Part shown: positions 1 through 8,381 of the stretch, piece by piece
Layout of the letters: each line of letters begins with the position of its first letter
How positions within the stretch are numbered: position 1 is the stretch's first letter
NCBI RefSeq assembly: GCF_036323495.1
Contig: NZ_AP028947.1
Span: forward strand, 186,001 to 250,000
Reading direction: 5' to 3'
Length of the DNA: 64,000 nucleotides
Source: Limnobacter thiooxidans
Lineage (GTDB): Bacteria > Pseudomonadota > Gammaproteobacteria > Burkholderiales > Burkholderiaceae_B
Program-made: the position numbers and the translations under genes
Notes under the pieces: model-generated
What the model saw: the letters and a program-made list of their open reading frames with translations, nothing else
Databases searched by the model: none
Told to the model about the DNA's origin: nothing

Positions 1-1171
1 TGATCAATGAGTTGGTGGACGGGTCGGCCTGTACAATACCGCCGTTGTTCAATTCCACGTTGCCTGACGCAGAGCTGAGTTGTCCGCTTGAAGAACCGCC
101 CAGCGCTGATGAGCCCAAGCCTGGGCTGCCATTGGTCACATTTCGTGTGGAATTGTTGTTGTTGGGGTTGTCGTTGGTCAATCCGCCTGCAAGCCCGCCG
201 CCTGAGGAAAGCTGGTTCAGGCCGGAATTGCTGTTTTCTGAAATCGGGCTGCTGCTCAACACGGCCTGCAAGGTTTTGGCAAGTTTCGCGGCTTCCGCGT
301 TTTTCAGGTAAACCACCCACACATTGCCCGGTTGCTTGGTGGGTTGGTCCAGTTTGGCAATCAGTGCCTTGGCCAGGTTCAGGCGCGCCTTGCTGGGTGT
401 TCTCAGCAACAGCGAATTGGTGCGTGGGTCTGCCATGACCGAAAGCCGTTGGCCCGCATCCACTGCAGCGCCGGTGCCCCGGTTGCCCTCATCCAGCATG
501 CGACCGAGAATGGCCGCCAGGTCAACCGCCAGAGCATGCTCAAGGGGCACCACCTCCAGGTCACCGGAATAGGGCCCATCAATGCTCGCAATGATTCTCG
601 CAATGCGCTGCAAGTTGTCTGCGTAATCAGTAATCACCAGGGTGTTGTTGTTGGGGTAGGCCGCAATCGTGTTGTTGGGCGCAATCAACGGGCGTAGCAC
701 CGGCACCAGCGCCGTGGCTGATTCGTAGTTCAGCTGAAACACCTGGGTCACAATGGCGTTGCCACTTTGGCTCATCGCGCGTCGTGGGTCAACGGTGTTG
801 TTGGCCTGCACCTTGGCATCGTTTTCCGGTAGCACACGTGCTACACCACCGCTTTCCACAATGGTGAAGCCTTGCAGGCGCAATGCGGCCAACAGGGCAT
901 TCTTGGCATCTTTGGCGCTCAAGGGCTCGGGCGATACCAGGGAAATGGTGCCCCGCACTCGGGGGTCCACCACGAAGGTTTGATTGGTGAAGGAGCCAAT
1001 TGCCCGCACGACGGCATCAATTTCCGCATTCACAAAATTCAATGCAAAACGGTCTTCCTGACTGTTCTGTGGTCTCGCATTGCTTTGCAAATCCAGGTTT
1101 TGTGCGTGACCGCCAGCTCCCAGCCCCAATCCCATCGACGCCACAGCCAAGCTCAGCAGTGAGCGTTTCAT
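1..1171 (-). CDS. gspD: Type II secretion secretin GspD (N-terminal part, runs off left edge)
   Basis: The reading frame begins with a signal peptide (MKRSLLSLAVASMGLGLGAG, then GHAQ) and continues into a secretin N0 domain (FALNFVNAEIDAVVRAIGSF) and repeated N1/N2-type domains. A Gly/Ser/Asn-rich stretch near the window edge is typical of the N3 loop. GspD forms the outer-membrane channel of the type II secretion system. About 390 residues are visible and the C-terminal beta-barrel lies outside the window. An in-frame ATG at 1180 is an alternative start; 1171 is preferred because it gives a standard signal peptide and has GGGA just upstream. It is the last visible gene of the leftward gsp operon. 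Confidence 0.93.
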   Translation of the reverse strand, partial: MKRSLLSLAVASMGLGLGAGGHAQNLDLQSNARPQNSQEDRFALNFVNAEIDAVVRAIGSFTNQTFVVDPRVRGTISLVSPEPLSAKDAKNALLAALRLQGFTIVESGGVARVLPENDAKVQANNTVDPRRAMSQSGNAIVTQVFQLNYESATALVPVLRPLIAPNNTIAAYPNNNTLVITDYADNLQRIARIIASIDGPYSGDLEVVPLEHALAVDLAAILGRMLDEGNRGTGAAVDAGQRLSVMADPRTNSLLLRTPSKARLNLAKALIAKLDQPTKQPGNVWVVYLKNAEAAKLAKTLQAVLSSSPISENSNSGLNQLSSGGGLAGGLTNDNPNNNNSTRNVTNGSPGLGSSALGGSSSGQLSSASGNVELNNGGIVQADPSTNSLI

Positions 1172-1227
1172 TCGTCCCATGTGTGCAGTGTTCAAGCTCA
1201 CTGTTCCTTTTCTTTTTGCTTCTGTCA

Positions 1228-1959
1228 TCAAAATACACCCAGGCGATAGCGATCACCCTCAAGTCGTCCCATCTGGCTCAATAGCCCTGTCAATGCCTCT
1301 TTGCTGCGTTCCTGTGCGCTGGCGTAGCCATTGAACGCAAACCGCTGTCCCTTCGTCCACTGCCCACTTCCTTCCAGCATCAGCGGGCCCTTGGTCGTGG
1401 TCAATGTCATCTCTGTCTTTGTACCCGGTGTGCCAGTCACTGTGATGACATATTCCCCCAAAGGGCGAATACTGGCCAAGGCGGACTGTGCGTCAAGCCA
1501 CTTAAGTGTCGCCTGCATGGCTGCGTCACTTTGCCACTGTGCCCAGCTTAACTGCAACAAGCCCTCGGGTCGAATGGTATTGAACGGCGCTCCCAGTGCT
1601 GTCAGCCAGGACGCGGGCAAGCGAAGTTCTCCGCCACCCACATTAATACCTGCCGCATTGAATCCCAGATGCAGCGGAAGTGCCAATTTTGGATGTTCAA
1701 CTTCAAGGGCAACCCAACTGCCCTGTTGTCCTAGTTTCAATTGCCAATTCAAGGCCTCGGGAATGGCGTAGATTTGGGTGCCATCAGCCAAACCCAACTG
1801 CATCTGCCCCGACCACACTGAACCATTGCTGCTCAACACCCTGACTTTTCCGCCACTGGCTGCTTCAATGCGACCGCTCAGGGCATACGCCGGGTAATTC
1901 CAGATCAGTACCACCACCGCGCACAGTGCAAAAGGCCACAACCAGCGCAGGTTTTTCAT
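1228..1959 (-). CDS. gspN: Type II secretion protein GspN
   Basis: This is a 243-residue protein with an N-terminal membrane anchor (MKNLRWLWPFALCAVVVLIW) followed by a periplasmic domain with the GspN pattern (YALSGRIEAASGGKVRVLSS, and LLQLSWAQW). GspN is an accessory inner-membrane component found in a subset of type II systems. The start is chosen at 1959 because that ATG overlaps the gspM stop as ATGA; a longer upstream extension would run deep into gspM. The position between gspM and gspD supports the call. Confidence 0.85.
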   Translation of the reverse strand: MKNLRWLWPFALCAVVVLIWNYPAYALSGRIEAASGGKVRVLSSNGSVWSGQMQLGLADGTQIYAIPEALNWQLKLGQQGSWVALEVEHPKLALPLHLGFNAAGINVGGGELRLPASWLTALGAPFNTIRPEGLLQLSWAQWQSDAAMQATLKWLDAQSALASIRPLGEYVITVTGTPGTKTEMTLTTTKGPLMLEGSGQWTKGQRFAFNGYASAQERSKEALTGLLSQMGRLEGDRYRLGVF

Positions 1960-2486
1960 GGCGATGATTTGCCCATATTTCCCGAAGTGCCTGGCAGAAG
2001 GTTCACATAGCCACTCAACACGCCAGCTTCCACTTTTTCCACCTCTGCCAAATGCAACTGAAGGCTGGATATGGCTTCCGCCCGTGACAGCCAAGCCAGA
2101 AATCCGCTGGCAGAGACCTGCTTGAACTCGATGCGGATGTCGCCTTCCTCTGTGCGCACCAGGTTGGTCTGTTCTGCAATTCCCTGTTCTTCAAGCAACT
2201 GCTGCAAACGGACCTGCAAATCGCTTTCAGGTACCACAACCCGCGAACGCGCGCCGCGAAGGGCTTCCAGGTCCTGTGCAGCACGCATCACTTGCCCTGC
2301 CTTGTCAACCAGCGCAGCCTGGTTTGCGGGTGCTTGTTGAATGGTCACGATTGCAGGTTCGAGCAGCACGAACCATCCAATCAACGCCAAGGCCACGGTA
2401 CCACCCCAAGTAACCAGTTTTCTTTCGCGAGTGTTCAACTGGTCCAGACGGGTTTGTATCTGCGTCAGCAATTCAGTGTGTTTCAT
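1956..2486 (-). CDS. gspM: Type II secretion protein GspM
   Basis: This is a 176-residue bitopic inner-membrane protein. A short cytoplasmic stretch rich in charged residues (RLDQLNTRERKLVTWGG) precedes one transmembrane helix (ALALIGWFVLLEPAIV) and a periplasmic ferredoxin-like domain. GspM partners GspL in the inner-membrane assembly platform. The ATG at 2486 overlaps the gspL stop by four bases, so translation is probably coupled, and its own stop overlaps the gspN start in the same way. Confidence 0.9.
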   Translation of the reverse strand: MKHTELLTQIQTRLDQLNTRERKLVTWGGTVALALIGWFVLLEPAIVTIQQAPANQAALVDKAGQVMRAAQDLEALRGARSRVVVPESDLQVRLQQLLEEQGIAEQTNLVRTEEGDIRIEFKQVSASGFLAWLSRAEAISSLQLHLAEVEKVEAGVLSGYVNLLPGTSGNMGKSSP

Positions 2487-3736
2487 TGGGCCGGCCCTTT
2501 TTCTACTTGCAGCACTGGCAAATTCGATTTCGCACCGATCAACCATTTCGCTTCCAGGCGTCGGGCTTTCAGCTTTTGCAGGGCAGCGCCTTGTTGGTCT
2601 TCCGTCACGTTGGCATTGAAGCGCACACTCAGGGTGTTGTCCGCCCAGGCAAAGTCAACCATGCTGTTAAAGGGTGCCAGGTCCATGGCCTGGCCAACTT
2701 CGTGCAACAAGGCACTTACGCCCTGTGCGCTGCTGGTGTCCAGCCCTGCATTCAGGCTGCGCTTTTCGCGTTCGATCAACAACAGCGGGTCGGCCACCAT
2801 GGGGGTGTTGGGCAGCGCCTGCGCGTAGGTTTCTGCAATTTGCGCTTCAATGGCTGCGTTGGCGCGTTGTGCCTTGAAGGCCAAAGCATTCAGCCCCAAC
2901 ACCGCTACAACCAGCAGTGTCAGTGCAGGCGCAATCAGTTTGCGCGCACCCAGCTGGTTGACCATGGGGCGCATGCCCATTTTGCGAAGCTCGTCAGCAC
3001 CAAGCAGGCTTTTGTTCAAGAGGCGGGGCAAGGGTTCGATGGGCGCGCGGGTCGCAGCCTGGATCCTGTTGTCGCCGAGCGCGCCGTCTACCTGTTGGCC
3101 CAGCCAGCCATAGTCCGCGGCACTGGCTTGAATGGTCGGGGCGCCCACCTGTTGCAATCTGCGCTGAAGCATCACCTTCAGTACAGCGGGCTGTTCTGTC
3201 GGGGTCAACAAAGGCGTGTCGATACCGTCCACCACGATGAAGTCCTGCCCGCTTATCCAGGCTGCTCCTTCATGGCCAGTTCGTTCACGAAGGGTTTCGC
3301 AGCTCAGTGCCGCCAGTTTCAATCCGTGTTGGTTACAGACAGTAACAACACTGCGTGCCCTTGTTTTCCCCAGAACCGCAGCCAGTTTTGCACCACCTGC
3401 ATGGTCGGGCAAACCGGACCAAAGGCTCACATGGTTTTCTTCGGGCTCATTGAGCAAATAGGGTTCAACCAGAAAGGGCAATGCTTCCTTCAACTTGTTG
3501 CCTGAAAGCTTGGGTGGCACCACGGCAAACAGCCCGACCTCGGTGGGCTTGAGCAACACCAGGCAAGGCAGGTCCTTTGGCAGCCGGTTCAGCGCTTCTT
3601 CGCCGCCATGCTGCTTGTCGCCACTGCGGCTTTGCACTTCATAGCGCACCCGAATGACTCGGCCTTCTTCCTCTGCGCGGGCTTGATCCAGCGCCTTGGG
3701 CCACCAAATCACCAACAGGGGTTGGTTGTTATTCAA
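2483..3736 (-). CDS. gspL: Type II secretion protein GspL
   Basis: This is a 417-residue protein with a cytoplasmic actin-like domain (about residues 1-260, including VGLFAVVPPKLSGNKLKEAL), one transmembrane helix near residue 270 (LIAPALTLLVVAVLGLNALA) and a periplasmic ferredoxin-like domain. GspL recruits the GspE ATPase to the membrane platform. It starts immediately after the gspK stop and overlaps gspM. Length and domain order match the family. Confidence 0.92.
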   Translation of the reverse strand: MNNNQPLLVIWWPKALDQARAEEEGRVIRVRYEVQSRSGDKQHGGEEALNRLPKDLPCLVLLKPTEVGLFAVVPPKLSGNKLKEALPFLVEPYLLNEPEENHVSLWSGLPDHAGGAKLAAVLGKTRARSVVTVCNQHGLKLAALSCETLRERTGHEGAAWISGQDFIVVDGIDTPLLTPTEQPAVLKVMLQRRLQQVGAPTIQASAADYGWLGQQVDGALGDNRIQAATRAPIEPLPRLLNKSLLGADELRKMGMRPMVNQLGARKLIAPALTLLVVAVLGLNALAFKAQRANAAIEAQIAETYAQALPNTPMVADPLLLIEREKRSLNAGLDTSSAQGVSALLHEVGQAMDLAPFNSMVDFAWADNTLSVRFNANVTEDQQGAALQKLKARRLEAKWLIGAKSNLPVLQVEKGPAQ

Positions 3737-4696
3737 TTATTGTCTCCACATCACATACACACGCTGATCGCGCCGCTCGAGCAAGGCTCGTGTGCGGATC
3801 AACGCCTCCTCAACCTGTGCCGTGCCTTCCACCAGAAAGTAATTGCTGTTCACAGTTATTAAATCATTGTTTATGGTGATATTCGGGTTCAGAACAGCAC
3901 GAATATCAGCCAAATCGCGGAATGTCACGCGTTCCCTCTGTGCAATCACACGTTGGGCATCTGCAAAGCTCATGTCTTGTACTACCGCATAGAGCACTTC
4001 CGCAGATGCAGTGTTGGCATTCACCGCACTGGTCCGGGGCAAAATCACTACGTAGGGTCGCAACTGGTTCCAGGTTTCCTCTGCTATGCCGTATTTGCCG
4101 CGAAACTCTCCCCAGCGCAGGGCCGGTAAAATGGGGACTTCATCTGGCGTGGTGCCCTGCTCTTCCGGGTTGGCCAATATTGGCATGAACATGCTGCCCA
4201 AAGTTTGCACCAGCAGGTTGCGCTGTTCGGTGGGTATGCTCAGCAAATCGCACAACTTCGAGAACCCTGCCAGCCAGGTCTGCTGACGAGGATTGCCAGC
4301 ACCCAGATTGCGCAAATTGAAGCGACCCTGCGCGTCTTCGATTCGACCGGTCAGCACCACTTCGCGGTCATCCGTTTCCGTGGCGTTTTCTTCCTTGCGC
4401 ATCAGCCCTTCGTTGATCCGGCTTTCGGCCAGCGGCACCGCCCAGGGTTCGGTCAGCGTGTCCGTGGTGGACACCCGTGCGTCCTCCCGCAAAATAACCC
4501 GTGCCCAGTCCACGCCGCTGACGCTGACTGCATCTGCTTGATCCCTTGCTGCTGCGACCGAAATGGTTTTCGCTGTGGCAAACAGATTCCAGATCAAAGG
4601 GCTGATCGCCAGCGTGCAAAGCACCACGATGAACAAGGCCATCACCACCGCTGCGCCAGCCTGTGCTTTGGGTCGGTGGTGTTTCAATTGTTTCAT
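3737..4696 (-). CDS. gspK: Type II secretion minor pseudopilin GspK
   Basis: This is a 319-residue protein. It has a basic leader ending in Gly (KAQAG) followed by a hydrophobic helix (AAVVMALFIVVLCTLAISPL) that lacks the Glu at mature position 5, as is normal for GspK. A long globular domain follows, with SAM-like helix-hairpin motifs (NLRNLGAGNPRQQTWLAGF). GspK caps the pseudopilus tip with GspI and GspJ. The gene begins in a one-base overlap with gspJ and is directly followed by gspL. Confidence 0.92.
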   Translation of the reverse strand: MKQLKHHRPKAQAGAAVVMALFIVVLCTLAISPLIWNLFATAKTISVAAARDQADAVSVSGVDWARVILREDARVSTTDTLTEPWAVPLAESRINEGLMRKEENATETDDREVVLTGRIEDAQGRFNLRNLGAGNPRQQTWLAGFSKLCDLLSIPTEQRNLLVQTLGSMFMPILANPEEQGTTPDEVPILPALRWGEFRGKYGIAEETWNQLRPYVVILPRTSAVNANTASAEVLYAVVQDMSFADAQRVIAQRERVTFRDLADIRAVLNPNITINNDLITVNSNYFLVEGTAQVEEALIRTRALLERRDQRVYVMWRQ

Positions 4697-5451
4697 CAGT
4701 ACACCCCGCCAGTGCGAAACACGCGGGTCACCGCCTGGTTGTTGGCTTGCGTCACGCTCACCTCTACCGCACGAATCAGGTTTGCTGCAGGCTGTGTCTG
4801 GCGCGTTCCCGGCGTTCCGGGCGTTTCAGGGGTCGCCGGGGCCTCAGGTGATTCTGGCGATTCAGGAGGTTGTGGTGCTTGGGGCATTTCCCCAGCTTCG
4901 CCCGGGGGTGGTCCTGAGGGAGCGCCCGTATTCAATTGCAAGGCGGGGCCCTGCAGTTCCAGGTCACTGCGTTCCTGCGGGGCGGGTGTACCAAAAGCCA
5001 GCGGGCTGGTCCAGCCACCGGGTTCACGTAAAAAGCGGATTTGCAGGCCGCGGGCAGGGATCGGTTCACTGACCGACGGTTGGTCCGGGTTCAACTCGCG
5101 CCGTGAAATACGCAGCAGGTTTGTTCCATCCAGCACCCATTCCACGCGTTCGCGGTAGGCGGGCTCACTGGTGTTGCGTTGGGTGAACTGGAGCAGAAGA
5201 CCGCTGCCAGTGAGTTCAATCAGATCGCTGGCGGGGGTGGGGGCTTCCAGCCCCAATTCAAGGGCGGCGATGTCTTTTTCAAGCTGGGCAAACACGGCGG
5301 TGGTAGTTTGTATCTGCTCATCAACCTGGGTTACACGACCCGCCGAACGCAGTACTTCTTCCAGACCTTGCCATGAAAGTATCGAAATCACTGCCACAAT
5401 CCCGAGGGCAATCAAGACTTCCAGCAAGGTGAATCCGCTTTGCCTGTTCAT
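4696..5451 (-). CDS. gspJ: Type II secretion minor pseudopilin GspJ with proline-rich insert
   Basis: The N-terminus MNRQSGFTLLEVLIALGIVA is a class III (prepilin-type) signal with Glu at mature position 5, and the rest matches GspJ (about 251 residues). Between roughly residues 180 and 225 there is a low-complexity insert rich in Pro, Glu, Ser and Thr (PPESPESPEAPATPETPG) that is not a normal part of GspJ. The protein then resumes with AANLIRAVEVSVTQANNQAV, a typical last strand. It overlaps gspI and gspK by a few bases. Confidence 0.92.
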   Translation of the reverse strand: MNRQSGFTLLEVLIALGIVAVISILSWQGLEEVLRSAGRVTQVDEQIQTTTAVFAQLEKDIAALELGLEAPTPASDLIELTGSGLLLQFTQRNTSEPAYRERVEWVLDGTNLLRISRRELNPDQPSVSEPIPARGLQIRFLREPGGWTSPLAFGTPAPQERSDLELQGPALQLNTGAPSGPPPGEAGEMPQAPQPPESPESPEAPATPETPGTPGTRQTQPAANLIRAVEVSVTQANNQAVTRVFRTGGVY

Positions 5452-5822
5452 GGTGCGCTGCTTAAAAAAATCACCAATCGCGCCAGTTGGTTGCCCTTTT
5501 CGCCTTCAAAGGCGTCTCGAACCTGGATTTCAACCCGACGAAAATTCGGGTTGGGTGTATTGGTAATGTCCACCCGGCAAACAAAGCGGAAGTTGCCCTG
5601 AGGACAAAGGTGTTGCGCCGCCTGCGCGCTTGGAAAAACACCTGATACACGGATGAAATTTGCCGTGTTTTTGGCGCTCCATTGGGCGTATTGGCGCTTG
5701 ATCATGTCGTCTTGCTGAATATTCAAATTGCCCGCAGCTTTCAGGCAGGCAATCAAGGCGACAGCAACAATGGTCATGGCAACCAGGGCTTCGATCAAGG
5801 TAAAACCGCGTTGCTGCCTCAT
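5448..5822 (-). CDS. gspI: Type II secretion minor pseudopilin GspI
   Basis: This is a 124-residue protein starting MRQQRGFTLIEALVAMTIVA, a prepilin peptidase site with Glu5. The Ala/Val-rich helix and the segment RQYAQWSAKN are characteristic of GspI. It is predicted to form the pseudopilus tip complex with GspJ and GspK. The start overlaps the gspH stop and the end overlaps the gspJ start by four bases each. Confidence 0.92.
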   Translation of the reverse strand: MRQQRGFTLIEALVAMTIVAVALIACLKAAGNLNIQQDDMIKRQYAQWSAKNTANFIRVSGVFPSAQAAQHLCPQGNFRFVCRVDITNTPNPNFRRVEIQVRDAFEGEKGNQLARLVIFLSSAP

Positions 5823-6328
5823 AGGTTTTGCTGTGTCCCGCTCGTCACCGTTCGCGCCTGGCTTACACGGAATGTTCCACTGGCCTGGCTTTCCAGCACT
5901 ACCTGCACCTGATTGCGTTGAAGAACAATGGCCTGACGCGTCAAGCCCGCCTGGCTTTCAAGGGTCAGAAACTTGTTCTCCAGCCCCTCATTGATCAAGG
6001 TGATCTTGAAAGGGCCGTGGTCCCACAACCTTGGGCGTAACAAGGGTTCTGTCGTGACAGGTACCCAGCGGCTGCCCGTGAATTCTTCGAATGTGTAACC
6101 CTCGTCACTGGCCAGAAAGCGGATGTCTTTTGATTTCAATAGCGACTCCTGCTGCGCTATCCGCAAAAGCTGCGAGAGCTTTTTCGCATCCGACTCCAGG
6201 TAGTTGGCATCGCCGGGCGTGCCGCGGACCACGATCAGTCCTGCGGCAATCGACAGTACAACGATCACCACCAGCAATTCCAGCAGGGTGAACCCCTGTT
6301 TAGAGGCTCCAGGAACCAATGTCGGCAT
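5819..6328 (-). CDS. gspH: Type II secretion pseudopilin GspH
   Basis: This is a 169-residue protein with a prepilin leader MPTLVPGASKQG followed by FTLLELLVVIVVLSIAAG, with Glu at mature position 5. The body (LIVVRGTPGDANYLESDAKK) fits the GspH fold. The chosen start lies 29 bases inside the end of gspG, an unusually long overlap for this operon. No later start would keep the full prepilin leader. Confidence 0.9.
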   Translation of the reverse strand: MPTLVPGASKQGFTLLELLVVIVVLSIAAGLIVVRGTPGDANYLESDAKKLSQLLRIAQQESLLKSKDIRFLASDEGYTFEEFTGSRWVPVTTEPLLRPRLWDHGPFKITLINEGLENKFLTLESQAGLTRQAIVLQRNQVQVVLESQASGTFRVSQARTVTSGTQQNL

Positions 6329-6749
6329 TTACACCCTCACCACCGGCCTTGCCGTCTGCACCCAGGCTCATCACGTCTACTTCGCCATTGATGCCAGGGC
6401 TCAAAAACTGGTAGTTGTTGCCCCACGGGTCGACCGGCAATCGAGACAAATAACCACCCTGCTTGTAATTGCGTGGCTGCGGTTCTGTGCTGGGGCGTTC
6501 AACCAGTGCCTGCAACCCCTGATCGGTGGTTGGGTAGCGGCTGTTATCCAGCCTGTAAAGGTTTAGTGCCTGCATCACGGATGCGATGTCCTGCTTGGCA
6601 GCGACAACACGCGCTTCATCGGGGCGCCCCATGATTTTTGGCACAACCAGTGTGGCCAGAATTCCCAAAATCACCACCACCACCATGATTTCAATCAGGG
6701 TAAAACCTTTGTTGCGTTGAATGTTTTGACGCGAATTTGATTTTTTCAT
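6300..6749 (-). CDS. gspG: Type II secretion major pseudopilin GspG
   Basis: This is a 149-residue protein. After a basic leader comes GFTLIEIMVVVVILGILATL, the prepilin peptidase site and polymerisation helix. It is followed by the highly conserved GspG body (YRLDNSRYPTTDQGLQALVE, LPVDPWGNNYQFLSPG), which carries the calcium-site region. GspG is the main subunit of the pseudopilus and is the first gene of the leftward operon. The ATG at 6749 is preferred because upstream in-frame codons would add a non-family extension. Confidence 0.95.
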   Translation of the reverse strand: MKKSNSRQNIQRNKGFTLIEIMVVVVILGILATLVVPKIMGRPDEARVVAAKQDIASVMQALNLYRLDNSRYPTTDQGLQALVERPSTEPQPRNYKQGGYLSRLPVDPWGNNYQFLSPGINGEVDVMSLGADGKAGGEGVNADIGSWSL

Positions 6750-6939
6750 AAACAACCGTAGAAAGATCCAGAAATATCCTTGACGAAGGTTACACCTATT
6801 TTGTGAAAATTTGACAGCAGCCCGTTCGAGCCTTTGCACGGCGTGAGTGTGTATCCCCCGCATTTTGGGGAATCGGTAAAATCCACCCGCGTGTCACTTA
6901 AACAGGGGCTTTGCTGAATATTCACTGGTGCTCATACTG

Positions 6940-7023
6940 TGCGTGTAGGCAATTTACTTTGCCCACAACCCTTGAAGCATGGCTTAAAAGCCGGTCATCC
7001 CGATGGATAGACCGGTTTTTTTT
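6940..7023 (+). ncRNA. Candidate small RNA ending in an intrinsic terminator
   Basis: The 333-base gap between gspG and gspC holds no convincing reading frame. It does contain two consecutive hairpins on the plus strand. The first pairs TGTAGGCAA (6944-6952) with TTGCCCACA (6959-6967), with one mismatch. The second is a strong terminator hairpin followed by eight T. A weak promoter (TTGCTG, 16 bases, CATACT) lies around 6912-6940. Because no coding gene ends here, the transcript is either a free small RNA of roughly 80 bases or a leader that attenuates gspC, which starts 59 bases further on. No known RNA family was recognised. Confidence 0.4.
6990..7023 (+). terminator. Rho-independent terminator upstream of gspC
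   Basis: GCCGGTC (6990-6996) and ATCC (6997-7000) pair with GGAT (7005-7008) and GACCGG (7010-7015) around a CGAT loop, with one bulged A. Eight T follow at 7016-7023. Confidence 0.75.
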
Positions 7024-7081
7024 GAACTGCGAGCTTGTCGCGGGTTATGATGTTTTCCGACGTCATATTGAACTTCATCAC

Positions 7082-7567
7082 ATGAAACTCGCCTTGAAAT
7101 CCGGATTTTCCAACTTCAGTCTCTCTCCCCGTCTAATGCAGGGGCTGGGCACCTTGTTGTGGTTGCTGGCAGTGGGGTTGACCGTTTGGGTGTTGATCAA
7201 GCTGTTTGCCCCCTCGCCGGTGGTGGCGCCTGCAATGCCGTCGCAAGTTTCTGCCAATTACCAGGTCGACCAGTCACCTGAAGCGCGTTTGATGGGTGTT
7301 GAAACCGCGGGTGGCCTCACCCCGCCTTCGGTCAACCTGGTGGGCGTGTTTGCCAACAGTGAGGGAAAAGGCGCCGCTGTGATGTCGATTGAAGGGCAAC
7401 CAGCGCAGTCCATGCGCGTCGGCGATGAGGTCGCCAATGGCTGGCTTCTTGAAGAAGTAGGCCCCACCTTCGCGGTCATGCGCCGCAGCGGGCAGCGTCA
7501 CCAGGTCAATTTGCCTGTACTGGAAGCAGATCCCAATTTGCTGCGCAGGGTGCCAGCCAACGGCTAG
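7082..7567 (+). CDS. gspC: GspC-like inner-membrane protein of type II secretion
   Basis: This is a 161-residue protein. It has a short cytoplasmic tail, one transmembrane helix (LLWLLAVGLTVWVLIKLF), a Pro/Ala linker and a homology-region-like domain (VNLVGVFANSEGKGAAVMSI, GDEVANGWLLEEVGPTFAVM). GspC links the inner-membrane platform to the GspD secretin. There is no PDZ domain, so this is the short form. It is transcribed divergently from gspG. The ATG at 7082 is preferred to upstream starts that would read through the terminator region. Confidence 0.85.
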   Translation: MKLALKSGFSNFSLSPRLMQGLGTLLWLLAVGLTVWVLIKLFAPSPVVAPAMPSQVSANYQVDQSPEARLMGVETAGGLTPPSVNLVGVFANSEGKGAAVMSIEGQPAQSMRVGDEVANGWLLEEVGPTFAVMRRSGQRHQVNLPVLEADPNLLRRVPANG

Positions 7568-7583
7568 TTTTACAATCTCGAGA

Positions 7584-8381
7584 TCAGGGCTGCGGTTTGC
7601 CAAGCCCAATCAGGGTCTGCGTCAGGCTTTTGCCCTCGTTGTCCTTGATCTCGATTTTGACGGGTTGCCAAGCCAGGTCTTTTGAATACCAGATACGTAC
7701 AATCTCATCGCCCTGTTCTTCCGGTTTTGTTTCAAGCAACAGCGTATCCACGCGTCGATCGCCTTTGCCCAGGTTCAACGTCACGTCCTCGGCCTTCAAC
7801 ACCGTGAACACTTCATTGCCCACTCGCCCGGTGCTCATCACCCGCATGGCCAGGGTGTCGCCAGCCTTCAGGTCGCTATTGCAGCGCAGTCGGGCCGAGA
7901 TTTGATAAATCATGCTGATACGGTCTTGTAAGCCTTTCTCGAAAGGCGCTGAATTGCCATTGCGTTTGAACAGCACCTGCTGGGTGTCTGCGTTCAACAT
8001 GGTCTCGGCAACAGGTTTTTTGCCGCGTTGCTCAGCGTAGTAAAGCGGGGCCAGCCCAGTTTGCGCATCCACCAAGCCTTCGCTTTTTTGAGTCAGTTGC
8101 CCTGAGTACAGCATGGCTACAAACCCCTTGGCCTGTGAAACCGATTCCAGCTTGTATTGCGTACCGGCAACCCGCAGGGTGTGTTTGCTCACAGCCAGTT
8201 CACCGGGGATCTGGCTGTGGGTCAGCGAAAACTGCAAGTCGGTGTCAATCACGTGTTTCGCAATACCCTTGCATGCCATGTCGGCAGCATGGGCTCCAGG
8301 CAGCATGGCAATGGCGAACCCGGTGCACGCTGCAAATTTCAGCAGCCTGTGTTTCATTGACCTATTCATCAAGTTGTTCAT
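7584..8381 (-). CDS. DUF3108 domain periplasmic protein
   Basis: This is a 265-residue protein with an N-terminal signal (MKHRLLKFAACTGFAIAMLP, then GAHAAD). The remainder is a beta-rich domain matching DUF3108, including YKLESVSQAKGFVAMLYSGQ and the C-terminal VKIEIKDNEGKSLTQTL. Its function is unknown. The start at 8381 overlaps the stop of the upstream M15 peptidase gene as ATGA; an internal ATG at 8357 would give a shorter signal peptide. It is convergent with gspC, separated by 16 bases. Confidence 0.85.
   Translation of the reverse strand: MNNLMNRSMKHRLLKFAACTGFAIAMLPGAHAADMACKGIAKHVIDTDLQFSLTHSQIPGELAVSKHTLRVAGTQYKLESVSQAKGFVAMLYSGQLTQKSEGLVDAQTGLAPLYYAEQRGKKPVAETMLNADTQQVLFKRNGNSAPFEKGLQDRISMIYQISARLRCNSDLKAGDTLAMRVMSTGRVGNEVFTVLKAEDVTLNLGKGDRRVDTLLLETKPEEQGDEIVRIWYSKDLAWQPVKIEIKDNEGKSLTQTLIGLGKPQP

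Noticed and set aside
2486..3505. Plus-strand open frame opposite gspL.
   Set aside because: It is a shadow of gspL; the gsp operon is continuous on the minus strand.
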